Shown: positions 45,695 through 54,338 of the stretch, piece after piece
How the letters are laid out: every line of letters starts with the position of its first letter
How positions within the stretch are numbered: position 1 is the stretch's first letter
Assembly: GCF_030129945.1 (NCBI RefSeq)
Contig: NZ_JARRAF010000018.1
Location: 1 to 64,000 of the forward strand
Source: Parachitinimonas caeni
GTDB taxonomy: Bacteria > Pseudomonadota > Gammaproteobacteria > Burkholderiales > Chitinimonadaceae
DNA length: 64,000 nt
Reading direction: 5' to 3'
Program-made: the position numbers and the translations under genes
The notes under the pieces: model-generated
The model's input: the letters and a program-made list of their open reading frames with translations, nothing else
Database searches by the model: none
What the model was told of the DNA's origin: nothing

Positions 45695-46678
45695 TCAGGC
45701 GCCGTCCGCCAGCCAGTCAAACAACTGCAGCGCTGCCCGGCTGCGCTCGGTGAGTGGCCTGACATCACGAATACCGGCCAGCAGAGCCACGATGCCGGCA
45801 GCTTGAGGATGGCTCAAGTCACCGCTGTCGATGGCGGCGGTCAGGCCATCCAGGCGGGCGAACAGTGGCTTGTCGAGGCCGAAGCGTTCGCACAGGTCGG
45901 CAAAGGCCGAATATTCGCCGCCGAACGGTGCGCCGGGTACCCCAATCCTCACCGCCTGGCTGGGAGGCGTGTCGGTATCAGCCAGCCAGATCAATTGTGC
46001 GTCGCTGTCGATATGCCGGCAGATCAGCCAGGCGCTCGCCAGAATCGTGGCGTCGCTGCATAGCGGTAATGCCCATACCCGGTTCTGATAGTCGGCCGGG
46101 TCAAACGGTCGCTGTGCGGCGGCAGCAGGGGCGGGCTCGGGTGGTGTTGGTTCGCTATCGGCAGGTGATCGGTCAAGCTCGCAGGTTTCGAAGTTTGGTG
46201 CGGCGTGGCCGGGGCAATCCTGGCGGAAAGCGGCCAGGTAGGTGGCGCAGGTATTGTCAAAAGCCGCCGCCGGGAAGAAGTCCGTGCTTACCAATTCCTG
46301 CAGACGGTGACGCCAGGTCTCGTACTCTCGAAGGCGTGTCGGCGGGTCTAGCTGTATCCATTCGCGCCGAGCCTGCTCAAAGCCGTGCAACCATTCCTGA
46401 TAGTCATTATCCCGTTCGAACAGGGTACGGAACCCCGATTCCTGGCTGGCGCTGCGGCTACAGATGCGCAACAGCTGAGCTTCACCGCCCTCGGCCTGCA
46501 GGCTGTCGGCCACTTCGGCAAGTGCCGCCTCGTGGTTGCTGCTATAAGGCAGCAGATAGGTGCTGTCACGTAGCGCTGCAGCACCCAGGCTGCGCAGTGT
46601 GCGCCACAATCGAATCCGGCCGCCGGATTGACCGCCGGGAGGGGTTAGCAAGAGCAGAAGCCAGTCGGCTTGAGGCAT
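45695..46678 (-). CDS. ChrB-like chromate resistance protein, no ChrA nearby
   Basis: A 327-residue protein with two ChrB-type halves. The N-terminal part starts ADWLLLLLTPPGGQSGGRIR, followed by WRTLRSLGAAALRDSTYLLP, as in ChrB N-domains. The C-terminal part has DYQNRVWALPLCSDATILAS and AWLICRHIDSDAQLIWL, then GGEYSAFADLCERFGL, as in ChrB C-domains. A Pro/Ala-rich linker joins them. ChrB proteins act as chromate-responsive regulators or helpers of the ChrA exporter, but no chrA is visible here, so the local role is uncertain. Confidence 0.8.
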   Translation of the reverse strand: MPQADWLLLLLTPPGGQSGGRIRLWRTLRSLGAAALRDSTYLLPYSSNHEAALAEVADSLQAEGGEAQLLRICSRSASQESGFRTLFERDNDYQEWLHGFEQARREWIQLDPPTRLREYETWRHRLQELVSTDFFPAAAFDNTCATYLAAFRQDCPGHAAPNFETCELDRSPADSEPTPPEPAPAAAAQRPFDPADYQNRVWALPLCSDATILASAWLICRHIDSDAQLIWLADTDTPPSQAVRIGVPGAPFGGEYSAFADLCERFGLDKPLFARLDGLTAAIDSGDLSHPQAAGIVALLAGIRDVRPLTERSRAALQLFDWLADGA

Positions 46679-46762
46679 GAGTCACTCCAGAAGAAGCGTT
46701 TTGCAGAACGCCGGAAGCGGTTCCGATCCGGCCTGTTTCAGCATAAACGATCAGGATGCGAT

Positions 46763-47344
46763 TCAGGGGGATGGCTCGCTTTCAGCTTGCGGTTGCGAGG
46801 GGTCGATGGTGAGACCGGCCAGTTCGGAAAGGGGGGGCAGCTCGCGTACGCTGCTCAGGCCAAGATCGTCGAGAAACTGTCGCGTCGTGGCGTACAGCCC
46901 CGGTCGGCCTGGGGTCTCCTTATAGCCGACCACTTCGATCCAGCCCCGCTCTTCCAGTGTTTTGACGATCTGGGTCGATACCGATACGCCACGGATTTCT
47001 TCGATTTCGCCCCGGGTGACAGGTTGCTTGTAGGCGATGATGGCCAGTGTTTCCATGACCGCACGCGAGTAACGCGGTGGCTTTTCCGGGTTGATCCGAT
47101 CCAGATAGGGCTGAAATTCGAGCCGCGCCCGGAAGCGCCAACCCGACGCCAGCTTGACCAGCTCGACGCCTCGGCCGATCCAGTCGCTCTGGATTTCTTC
47201 AAGCAGGGTATTCAGGAACTCACCTTTCAGCTCTTCGCTGAACAGGCGCTTGAGGTCGTAGAGGTTGAGTGGCTCGGTGGCGACCAGCAGGGCGGTTTCG
47301 AGCACGGTCTTGATGTGGCGCCGTTCGTGGATCAGGCTAGACAT
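46763..47344 (-). CDS. scpB: Segregation and condensation protein B
   Basis: The kleisin-associated winged-helix partner of the SMC-ScpA condensin complex. The 193-residue product has [20 protein letters not shown], the strongly conserved [20 protein letters not shown] and [19 protein letters not shown], then [19 protein letters not shown] low-complexity tail follows. It starts three bases after the scpA stop, so the two are translationally coupled. Confidence 0.96.
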   Translation of the reverse strand: MSSLIHERRHIKTVLETALLVATEPLNLYDLKRLFSEELKGEFLNTLLEEIQSDWIGRGVELVKLASGWRFRARLEFQPYLDRINPEKPPRYSRAVMETLAIIAYKQPVTRGEIEEIRGVSVSTQIVKTLEERGWIEVVGYKETPGRPGLYATTRQFLDDLGLSSVRELPPLSELAGLTIDPSQPQAESEPSP

Positions 47345-47347
47345 GCA

Positions 47348-48178
47348 TCAGTCCAGTTGCAGGGTGGGTTCCAGCGTATCGTCGCTGGCGGTGGCGAGGC
47401 GGGCGTAGATGGGGGCGTAGGCGGCATCCTGGCTGACGTGGATCAGCGACTCTTTCACCAGCTCCAGCACGGCGATGAAGGTGACCACCAGCAGCGGTAC
47501 GCCTTTGCTCAGGTCAAACAGTGTCTGGAACTCGTGATAACGACCATCCGCCAGTTGTCGTAACACCAGCGTCATTTGCTCGCGCACCGTGAGTTCGTCG
47601 GGTTTGACGGTGTGATGTTTATTGCGTCGCGTCCGCGCCAGAATCCCGAGCCAGGCTTGTTTGAGATCGGCCGGACGCACCTCGGGTAGGCGCTCGGTGG
47701 CTTCGCGGTCTATCCACACCTCCACCCAGGAAAAATCCCGCCCAGCCTGTGGTAGCTGGTCCAGCTCGTAGGCTGCCAGCTTCATCCGCTCGTATTCAAG
47801 CAGCCGTCTAACCAGCTCCGCGCGCGGATCATCGGCTTCCTCCGTTTCAGCCACGGGGCGGGGGAGCAGCATGCGCGACTTGATCTCGATCAGCAGCGCC
47901 GCCATCAGCAGGTATTCGGCCGCCAGCTCCAGCTGGGAGGATTGCATGGCTTCGACATATTCCATGTATTGCGCCGTGATAATGGCCATGGGGATGTCGA
48001 GGACGTCGATATTCTGCTTGCGGATCAGGTAGAGCAGCAGATCAAGCGGTCCCTCGAAGCTTTCCAGTAATACTCGCAAGGCTTCGGGGGGGATGTAGAG
48101 GTCGTTCGGCAGCTCGGTGACGGGCTGGCCGAACAACAGGGCAATGGGGGGCAGTGGCGGCGGTACGAGGTCACTCAC
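47348..48178 (-). CDS. scpA: Segregation and condensation protein A
   Basis: The kleisin subunit bridging the SMC heads. The 276-residue product has the N-terminal family motif LESFEGPLDLLLYLIRKQNI, then DVLDIPMAIITAQYMEYVEA, and the C-terminal winged helix (GVPLLVVTFIAVLELVKESL). The start is GTG at 48178; the N-terminal Pro-rich extension of about 35 residues is plausible for betaproteobacteria. It lies 12 bases downstream of a small exported protein gene and directly upstream of scpB. Confidence 0.95.
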   Translation of the reverse strand: MSDLVPPPLPPIALLFGQPVTELPNDLYIPPEALRVLLESFEGPLDLLLYLIRKQNIDVLDIPMAIITAQYMEYVEAMQSSQLELAAEYLLMAALLIEIKSRMLLPRPVAETEEADDPRAELVRRLLEYERMKLAAYELDQLPQAGRDFSWVEVWIDREATERLPEVRPADLKQAWLGILARTRRNKHHTVKPDELTVREQMTLVLRQLADGRYHEFQTLFDLSKGVPLLVVTFIAVLELVKESLIHVSQDAAYAPIYARLATASDDTLEPTLQLD

Positions 48179-48189
48179 GGCGTAGCAGA

Positions 48190-48630
48190 TCAGCGGTCGG
48201 CAGCGGCGCCCATGACGCCACGTAGATCCAGCTCTCCCGCTCCCGGCACCTTCAATACCGCTTTGTAGCCTTGCCCTTGCGGCGGCAACTGGGGCGGCAC
48301 GATGAAGGTTGGTGTGCGGAATTCAACGGTAATGCTGCAGGTCTCGCCAGCACGGAGTTTCCGGCCTTTGCAGCCATCTTCCAGGATGTTGAAGAGTGCC
48401 CCGTTATCGTGCTCACAGCCAATCGCGGCACAGGCAATGGTGCCACGACTGGTGATGGTGGCCGCACCCAGCTTGCGGGGCCGATTGCTGCTGACGGTGA
48501 ATTCGGCTTTCTTGCTGGTGCCAATGCCCAGATTGCCGAAGTCGGCCGGGCCTTCAATGGCAGCCTGGGCGGCAAGGGGCAGTGCCAGCAAGCCAGCCAG
48601 TAAAAAACTCTTCAGCAGCGTATGTTTCAT
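48190..48630 (-). CDS. Small exported protein with immunoglobulin-like pattern
   Basis: A 146-residue protein with a signal peptide (LLKSFLLAGLLALPLAAQA). The mature sequence has DFGNLGIGTSKKAEFTVSSN, NRPRKLGAATITSRGT and GETCSITVEFRTPTF, matching the choice-of-anchor D/ASH-type beta-sandwich pattern. It has four cysteines in the middle, possibly disulfide bonded. The function is unknown. Its ATG overlaps the trhP stop in TGATG, so expression is coupled to trhP, although a functional link is unlikely. Confidence 0.75.
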   Translation of the reverse strand: MKHTLLKSFLLAGLLALPLAAQAAIEGPADFGNLGIGTSKKAEFTVSSNRPRKLGAATITSRGTIACAAIGCEHDNGALFNILEDGCKGRKLRAGETCSITVEFRTPTFIVPPQLPPQGQGYKAVLKVPGAGELDLRGVMGAAADR

Positions 48631-49973
48631 CAGAATACCCTCGCAATCAAGGCGCCTTCGAATCCTGGCTCCAGCGGAATGCTGGCTACCACACCATTGC
48701 CGGCCGCAGCCTGCATCGGCTCACCATTCTTGCCACGCAAGGCTTCGAGTTTGACGATGCGGTTGCCTCGTGGATGGATGATTTCGATCTGGTCGCCAAT
48801 TTCAAATCGGTTTTTCACTTCCACTTCAGCCCAGCCGTTGGTAATGCGCAAGACCTCACCGACATACTGGCTCTGTTTCGACTTGGAATGGCCATCCAGA
48901 TAGTTCTGGGTTTCGTGGCTGTGATGGCGTTGGTAGAAGCCATCGGTGTAACCGCGATTGGCCAGACCATCCAGATCGGCCAGTAATGCCGGGTTGAAGG
49001 GGCGGCCCGCGACGGCATCGTCGATCGCCTGACGGTAAACCTGGGCGGTACGGGCGACATAGTAACGGCTCTTGGTACGGCCTTCGATCTTGAGCGAATC
49101 AATGCCGATTTTCACCAGGCGCTCGATGTGTTCGACGGCGCGCAGATCCTTCGAGTTCATGATGTAAGTGCCGTGCTCATCTTCCATGATCGGCATCAGT
49201 TCGCCAGGGCGGCTGGCTTCTTCGATCAAGTAAACCTTGTCGGCGGCCGGGTGGCGGGGCGTATCACCGGCCGAAGCAAAGGCGTTGTTGGCTTCGTCCA
49301 TGGCTTTCTTAAAATCAAACTGGATGACCTGAGCGTCGCCCGCATCATTTTCGAAGGTGTCATGGACTTTGTAATCCCAGCGACAGGCGTTGGTGCAGGT
49401 GCCCTGGTTGGGATCGCGGTGATTGAAATAGCCTGATAGCAGGCAACGTCCCGAGTAGGCAATGCACAGCGCGCCGTGGACGAAAACTTCCAGTTCCATG
49501 TCCGGGCACTGCTGGCGAATCTCTTCAACCTCGTCCAGCGACAGTTCGCGGGACAAAATAATGCGGGTAAGCCCTAGTGCTTTCCAGAATTTGACGCCGG
49601 CGAAATTGACGGTGTTGGCTTGTACGCTGAGGTGGACGGGCACTTCCGGCCATTTTTCACGCACCATCATGATCAGGCCTGGATCGGCCATGATCAGGGC
49701 ATCGGGCTTCATGGCAATGACAGGTTCCATATCCGCCAGATAGGTTTTGACTTTGGCGTTATGGGGCAGGATGTTGCTGGCAACAAACAACTTTTTGCCT
49801 CGGGCGTGGGCTTCATCAATGCCCTTTTTCAGGTTTTCGAGTTTGAAGTCGTTATTGCGGGCACGTAACGAATAGCGAGGCTGGCCGGCATAGACGGCAT
49901 CAGCACCGAAATCATAGGCGGTGCGCATCCGGTCGAGATCACCGGCGGGGAGTAGCAGTTCAGGCGTTTGCAT
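48630..49973 (-). CDS. trhP: tRNA hydroxylation protein, peptidase U32 family (YegQ/TrhP)
   Basis: A 447-residue U32 family protein. TrhP (YegQ) is required for hydroxylation of uridine-34 in some tRNAs. It starts MQTPELLLPAGDLDRMRTAY, carries the U32 signature EVFVHGALCIAYSGRCLLSG, and has cysteines 170, 177, 193 and 197 that could hold an iron-sulfur cluster (CxxxC in GTCTNACRWDYKV). The C-terminal OB-like part includes YVGEVLRITNGWAEVEVKN. The length and architecture match YegQ rather than the RlhA family, which is longer. Confidence 0.92.
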   Translation of the reverse strand: MQTPELLLPAGDLDRMRTAYDFGADAVYAGQPRYSLRARNNDFKLENLKKGIDEAHARGKKLFVASNILPHNAKVKTYLADMEPVIAMKPDALIMADPGLIMMVREKWPEVPVHLSVQANTVNFAGVKFWKALGLTRIILSRELSLDEVEEIRQQCPDMELEVFVHGALCIAYSGRCLLSGYFNHRDPNQGTCTNACRWDYKVHDTFENDAGDAQVIQFDFKKAMDEANNAFASAGDTPRHPAADKVYLIEEASRPGELMPIMEDEHGTYIMNSKDLRAVEHIERLVKIGIDSLKIEGRTKSRYYVARTAQVYRQAIDDAVAGRPFNPALLADLDGLANRGYTDGFYQRHHSHETQNYLDGHSKSKQSQYVGEVLRITNGWAEVEVKNRFEIGDQIEIIHPRGNRIVKLEALRGKNGEPMQAAAGNGVVASIPLEPGFEGALIARVF

Positions 49974-50241
49974 GGGAGGCTTCCAGAAGCAGATCGCCCC
50001 GTCAGGCGGGGCGTTACGATAGGCACGATTCTACCGCAATCTCGGGGATATTGCGGAAAAGCCATGCTGGCTCAGGGGTTTATTGGCAGGTGTGGCAAGC
50101 CATAGGGACTTGGCCGGATCTGCAGCATAATCAGCTAAGCTGACATGAACGATCTGGTTGGTCTGGCCAGCGCAAAAGTTGATGCACGATGCGGGATACG
50201 CATCTGGCCGATGAACCGGGAAAACAGAAGAGGGACTTTTT

Positions 50242-51021
50242 ATGGCTCGCATACCTGCCTTGTTTGTTTCACACGGCGCACCGACCTTGCCGCTGGATGG
50301 CATCCCCGCGCGCGACTTTCTGGAGGGGGCGGCTGCGCAGTGGCCACGACCGACCGCGATTGTGGTGGTGTCAGCGCATGCTGCCGGTCGAGGGGTCTGG
50401 GTCGGCCGCTCGGCCCATCACACGGCCTGGCACGATTTCTCTGGTTTCCCCGAAGCCTTGAATGACTTGCACTATGACTGCCCCGGCGACCCCGAGCTGG
50501 CTGATTTTTTGATTGGCCACCTGCGCGAATCCGGCATACAGGCTGGCGCGCAGACCGATGTCCGGCTTGATCACGGGGTCTGGGTGCCCTTGTTGCTGAT
50601 GTATCCGGATGCCAAGGTTCCGGTGGTAACGGTATCGCTTGATCTTGGCCGTTCCGACGGAGCTCAGGTCGAGCTGGGACGTTTGCTGGCGACTTTGCGT
50701 GATCAGCAAGTGCTGGTGATGGGCAGTGGTAGTCTGACTCACAATCTGCGCGAGGTCTGGTCGCACCAGATCAACGATGCGCCAGAAGCCTACGCCCTCG
50801 AATTTGCAGACTGGGTGGAGGCGACGCTGGCTGCTGGCGATGTCGAGGCCATCAAGGATTGGCGTCAGCAAGCCCCACATGCGCAACGCTGTCATCCAAC
50901 GCCAGAGCATTTTCTGCCTTTGCTGGTGGCGCTGGGCGCTGGCGATTCGGGCCGGGGGCTTGCCTTGCACCGGAGCTTCAGCTTCGGTGTGCTGGCCATG
51001 GATGCTTACGCTTTTGATTAG
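50242..51021 (+). CDS. Extradiol-type aromatic ring-opening dioxygenase, YgiD-like
   Basis: A 259-residue DODA-type protein resembling YgiD (4,5-DOPA extradiol dioxygenase). Metal-ligand His candidates are His11 (FVSHGAPTLPLD), His46 (VVVSAHAAG), and those in LDHGVWVPLLLMYPDA and SGSLTHNLRE; a later HPTPEHFLPLLV is also conserved. The ATG has AGAGGGA upstream. The natural substrate of bacterial YgiD-like proteins is unclear. The gene is solitary, divergent from trhP and convergent with a binding-protein gene. Confidence 0.9.
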   Translation: MARIPALFVSHGAPTLPLDGIPARDFLEGAAAQWPRPTAIVVVSAHAAGRGVWVGRSAHHTAWHDFSGFPEALNDLHYDCPGDPELADFLIGHLRESGIQAGAQTDVRLDHGVWVPLLLMYPDAKVPVVTVSLDLGRSDGAQVELGRLLATLRDQQVLVMGSGSLTHNLREVWSHQINDAPEAYALEFADWVEATLAAGDVEAIKDWRQQAPHAQRCHPTPEHFLPLLVALGAGDSGRGLALHRSFSFGVLAMDAYAFD

Positions 51022-51077
51022 TCTTGCCTGGGCAGGGGGCTACGGTGGGGAGTGATCGCCTTTGCGGTGGATGATGG

Positions 51078-51923
51078 TCAGGGCTTGGCTTGTGCAGGTA
51101 AGTATTTGCGATACAAATCATTCTCGGATTGTTCGCGGACAACCGCGAGTTTTTGCCAGATTTTGTGCGCCGCTTCGCGATTGCTGGCGTAAAAGCCTCG
51201 GCTGAACAGCAGGAAGTAGTCGGCTGAGCGCAGTGGTGGGCCGACTTTTTCCACCCACTTGATATTGTTGAGTTTGATATACGCATCAGCCGAAGGCTCC
51301 AGCCCGGCAAACAGGTCGATCCGGCCGAGTTTGAGCTTGCCGAAATTGGCGACGTAATCTGCACCGCCATCATCTACCGGTGCGCTCTTGGCTTTCAGGT
51401 CGCTGACAATGGCCCAGCCCGTATTGGCACCAATGGGGTTTTGCAGGTTCTCAAAGGTCTGGCCATTCCAGAGTGCTGTCGAGCCGGTACGACGATAGGC
51501 ACGGTACTCAATATGGGCCGCACGTAGACTGCTGTCGGGCTTACCGTTCAACATCGGGTAGATGTATTTCTGGCCCCGCTCTTCGGTATACGACAGGACA
51601 AAAGCACCATCGACCTCGCTTTCTTCCAACGACTTCAACATGCGCAGCGGTGGCAGGCGCGTCAGCTTGAGCTTATAGCCGGCTTCCGCCACGGCACGCT
51701 GGATCAGCTCGACGGTTGTGCCTGGCTGACTGGGTATTTCCGACCCTTTCCCGAGCGCCAAAGGTGCGACATCCACGTCGGAGTACACCAGCTGGATGGT
51801 TTGCGGCTCTGCAGCCAGAGCAGGGGGCGAGAGCAGACCGTGGCAGGCAAGCAGGAGTACCACGCGACAAGCAAGGTGCCACGAGTGGTTGTCTGTTTGG
51901 CATGTCTTGAAGGCAATGCGCAT
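51078..51923 (-). CDS. Periplasmic solute-binding-like protein, tandem paralogue 1
   Basis: A 281-residue exported protein. The signal region is CRVVLLLACHGLLSPPALAA. The mature part has the type II binding-protein outline: TIQLVYSDVDVAPLALG, GTTVELIQRAVAEAGYKLKL, LRMLKSLEESEVDGAFVLSY, and LKLGRIDLFAGLEPSADAYI. It is clearly paralogous to the next gene upstream at 52011; the two share LRMLK, EESxVDGAF, FENLQxPxGANTGWxIVS and other blocks. There are no transporter genes nearby, so sensing or scavenging for an unknown ligand is possible. Confidence 0.78.
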   Translation of the reverse strand: MRIAFKTCQTDNHSWHLACRVVLLLACHGLLSPPALAAEPQTIQLVYSDVDVAPLALGKGSEIPSQPGTTVELIQRAVAEAGYKLKLTRLPPLRMLKSLEESEVDGAFVLSYTEERGQKYIYPMLNGKPDSSLRAAHIEYRAYRRTGSTALWNGQTFENLQNPIGANTGWAIVSDLKAKSAPVDDGGADYVANFGKLKLGRIDLFAGLEPSADAYIKLNNIKWVEKVGPPLRSADYFLLFSRGFYASNREAAHKIWQKLAVVREQSENDLYRKYLPAQAKP

Positions 51924-51960
51924 GGTCAGACCCTAAGGAAACGGTGGGCAAAATGGTTAT

Positions 51961-51993
51961 GGCGCGACCGGAAACAAAACGTCAACAGAGCCC
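51961..51993 (-). repeat. Dispersed intergenic repeat, full single-arm copy
   Basis: On the minus strand it reads GGGCTCTGTTGACG, TTTTGTTTCC, GGTCGCGCC, the most complete copy and the best consensus. It lies between the two tandem binding-protein paralogues. Confidence 0.85.
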
Positions 51994-52010
51994 AAGCCCG
52001 GTTGCCCAGT

Positions 52011-52808
52011 TCAGTTGTTGCCCGCCTGATACTGCCTGTATAGCTGCGCCTCCATCCTCTCACGCACTGCTGCCAGCTTTTGCCAGATGCGTTGAGCTGC
52101 GGCAGGGCTTTCGCTAAAGAAGTTGCGGCTGAAAATCAGGTAATAGTCGCGAGACAATAAAGGTGGCCCGGTTTTTTCTATGTCCTCAATCTTGTTGCTG
52201 CCAAGATAGGCATCGACCGTTGGTTCCAGCCCTGCATAGATATCAACCCGTCCCAGGCGCAGTTTACCCACATTGCCCTGGGTGCCAGACGCGCCATCAT
52301 CCACCTCTACGCCTTTTTCCCGGAGGGTGCTGACGATGACCCAGCCCGTGTTGGCCCCAACCGGCTTCTGCAGGTTTTCAAAGGTGTTGCCATTCCAGCT
52401 GGCGTTGCCATCTTTACGGCGATAGGCCCGGTAGATGATGTGGGTGGCTCGCAAGCTGGGATCGGGTCGTCCGGTTTTGGTCGGGTAGATGAATTTCCTG
52501 GCCCGCTCTTCGGTATACGAGAAGATGAAAGCACCGTCTACCTGACTCTCTTCGAGCATTTTAAGCATGCGCAACTGCGGCAATCGCACCAACTCCAGAC
52601 GAAAGCCGGCATCTGTGACGGCCTGTTGTACCAGCTCAACCGCAAGGCCGGGCGGGGTGGCGGCGGCTGCGCCATTGCCATTCAAAAAGGGGGGCGAATC
52701 GGTATCGACATAGGCGAGCCGCACCAGCAGCGGCTCTGCCCGAACCGGCTGGATCAGCGCCATTATCAGCAGCCAAGCTAAGGCCGCACCTGATCGTAAC
52801 CACATCAT
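52011..52808 (-). CDS. Periplasmic solute-binding-like protein, tandem paralogue 2
   Basis: A protein of about 265 residues, paralogous to the gene at 51078. The signal peptide is MMWLRSGAALAWLLIMALIQ, cut after VRA. The mature part has LLVRLAYVDTDSPPFLNGNG, LAVELVQQAVTDAGFRLELV and LRMLKMLEESQVDGAFIFSY. I chose ATG 52808 for the clean signal peptide; an in-frame ATG at 52838 would add ten residues and lacks a ribosome-binding site. A full repeat copy separates it from its paralogue, consistent with independent transcription or a processed transcript. Confidence 0.78.
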   Translation of the reverse strand: MMWLRSGAALAWLLIMALIQPVRAEPLLVRLAYVDTDSPPFLNGNGAAAATPPGLAVELVQQAVTDAGFRLELVRLPQLRMLKMLEESQVDGAFIFSYTEERARKFIYPTKTGRPDPSLRATHIIYRAYRRKDGNASWNGNTFENLQKPVGANTGWVIVSTLREKGVEVDDGASGTQGNVGKLRLGRVDIYAGLEPTVDAYLGSNKIEDIEKTGPPLLSRDYYLIFSRNFFSESPAAAQRIWQKLAAVRERMEAQLYRQYQAGNN

Positions 52809-52882
52809 GCAGAATCCGGAGACTGAACCCTCTTTCATTCTTAGAACAAGATCAGGGACTTGCTGAAAATTCTTCTTATTTT

Positions 52883-52898
52883 TGTTACATTGGTAACA
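52883..52898. promoter_or_regulatory. Palindrome, possible operator
   Basis: TGTTAC-ATTG-GTAACA is a perfect 6-6 inverted repeat located 24-39 bases before the start of the gene at 52922, in an AT-rich promoter-like stretch. It could be an operator for the downstream gene pair; the binder is unknown. Confidence 0.5.
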
Positions 52899-52921
52899 TG
52901 TTATTTGTGTTGGAATGAGTC

Positions 52922-53305
52922 ATGACAGATCTGGAGTTTATCGACGCGCTGGAAAGTGGCGAGCTGCTACCCGAGCAATTCAATCATGCAGCGCATATAC
53001 GGGCAGCCTGCATCTATCTGCGACACCAGCCCTTTCTGGATGCTGCGGTCAGTATGCGTAATGCCTTGCAGGCATTTACCGCACGAATCGGCAAGGATGG
53101 GCTCTACCACGAAACGCTGACTTTGGCGTTGATGAGCATTGTGGCGGATCGCCTGGAGCGGTTTGAAGGGAATGACTGGCAAGCGTTTCTGATGGCTAAC
53201 CCTGATTTGTCGGAGCGGACGTTGCTGAACAGCTACTACCGCCCCGAGACTCTGGGCTCAGATCTGGCTCGTCAGCGTCTGGTGCTGGAGCGGCGTGGCG
53301 AATAA
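52922..53305 (+). CDS. Conserved protein of unknown function with FNHAAHIR motif
   Basis: A 127-residue, all-helical cytoplasmic protein. It belongs to a widespread but uncharacterised group recognised by FNHAAHIRAACIYLR near the N-terminus, GLYHETLTLALMSIV in the middle and LLNSYYRPETLGSDLARQRL at the end. The conserved His residues could bind metal. A perfect palindrome lies just upstream and a possible ribbon-helix-helix gene follows after 81 bases in the same direction. No function can be assigned. Confidence 0.7.
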   Translation: MTDLEFIDALESGELLPEQFNHAAHIRAACIYLRHQPFLDAAVSMRNALQAFTARIGKDGLYHETLTLALMSIVADRLERFEGNDWQAFLMANPDLSERTLLNSYYRPETLGSDLARQRLVLERRGE

Positions 53306-53386
53306 AGGCCCGTGCGTGTTCGCTTCTCAATCGGAAAGCAAATGCAAATATCAAATTCGAAGATCAATGATGACGTGGAGGATGTA

Positions 53387-53677
53387 ATGACTGACCAAAT
53401 CAACAAGAGCCCAACCGAGACACCGACAGAGGCTCTGGTGGTGGAGCGGGTGCAAACCGGCTTGCGGATTGAAAAGCGCATGCTCAAAGTGCTGAAAGCG
53501 CTGGCCGAATACCATGACATCAGCCTTGGTGATCTGATGGAAGGTATTGTGTTGCATGCCTTTGACGGCAAGACCCCGTTCAGCCCGCAAACGTTGGCGC
53601 GGATTGCCGACCTCAAACGGGTCTATGGGCTGGATCTGGACTCCAGTGCCAGTCATCGCTTGATCGAGCGAAACTAA
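53387..53677 (+). CDS. Small protein, possible ribbon-helix-helix DNA-binding protein
   Basis: A 96-residue protein. The central segment VQTGLRIEKRMLKVLKALAE, followed by YHDISLGDLMEGIVLHAF, has the strand-helix-helix rhythm of Arc/MetJ-type DNA-binding proteins. ATG 53387 has GGAGG five bases upstream. It lies in one unit with the unknown protein at 52922. If it binds the TGTTAC palindrome, the unit would be self-regulated; this is inference. Confidence 0.6.
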   Translation: MTDQINKSPTETPTEALVVERVQTGLRIEKRMLKVLKALAEYHDISLGDLMEGIVLHAFDGKTPFSPQTLARIADLKRVYGLDLDSSASHRLIERN

Positions 53678-53705
53678 AGCCGGGCGGCCGATGCTGGTCG
53701 CCCCC

Positions 53706-54119
53706 TCACTTCTTCATCATGAGCCAGAGTCCGGCAAAGCTCAGGCTCATGCCAAGCAGCTTGCTGCCGGATGGCTGCTCCCGAAACAGCCAGTACCCAA
53801 GTGGAGCCAGCAGCAAGGTGCTCAAAACATTGGTACTGAGGGCGGCCTGCCCAACATGCCAGCCACTGCGATATGCCAGAACGAAACCGACCTCGATGCC
53901 GACGATGCCAAGTGCAACACCCGCGCTGCTCCAGTTGAGCGCCGCCAGGCTGCGGTTCCCTGCCGGAAACAGGACCATGCCACCGATGCAGGCAATCAAG
54001 GCAAAGCCATAGCTGATAGCCAGCGCCAGAAAAGGGTTACTGTCTGCAGGTACTTGCTTGACGGACAGGTGGTAGACGACAGAGCCGATGGCGGCAATCA
54101 ATAAGGCGGCGATATACAT
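53706..54119 (-). CDS. Half-size EamA/DMT-type transporter
   Basis: A 137-residue membrane protein with about five hydrophobic segments (MYIAALLIAAIGSVVYHLSV, LALAISYGFALIACIGGMV, AGVALGIVGIEVGFVLAYRS, AALSTNVLSTLLLAPLGYWL, LLGMSLSFAGLWLMM). It corresponds to one half of the usual ten-segment EamA exporter and probably dimerises. The substrate is unknown. It is divergent from the LysR gene at 54339. Confidence 0.8.
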   Translation of the reverse strand: MYIAALLIAAIGSVVYHLSVKQVPADSNPFLALAISYGFALIACIGGMVLFPAGNRSLAALNWSSAGVALGIVGIEVGFVLAYRSGWHVGQAALSTNVLSTLLLAPLGYWLFREQPSGSKLLGMSLSFAGLWLMMKK

Positions 54120-54338
54120 GGCGAGAGTCTTTGATTAGCGGTTCCAGATCTGCGGCGTAGTGGTCTGCCTGTTTCCAGCGGGGGTATTCCAGATTTCTCG
54201 ACTGGATGGCATCCGTAACGACGTGCAGCAGACTTGGATGAGTTGTCATAAAAAGCAGCTTACTGTCATCTTAACGGCGGACTCTGGTTATCGGTAGAAT
54301 GCGCTTTGTGATGTCAGTTATAAGACTTGTTTATACCA

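Noticed and set aside
49995-50013. CGCCCCG/CGGGGCG hairpin near the trhP start, considered as a riboswitch or terminator
   Set aside because: Only seven pairs, no T tract on either strand and no conserved riboswitch core.
52922-53677. Considered as a classical toxin-antitoxin system
   Set aside because: Neither protein matches a known toxin family, the spacing (81 bases) is wide for such pairs, and the DNA-binding assignment is itself tentative.
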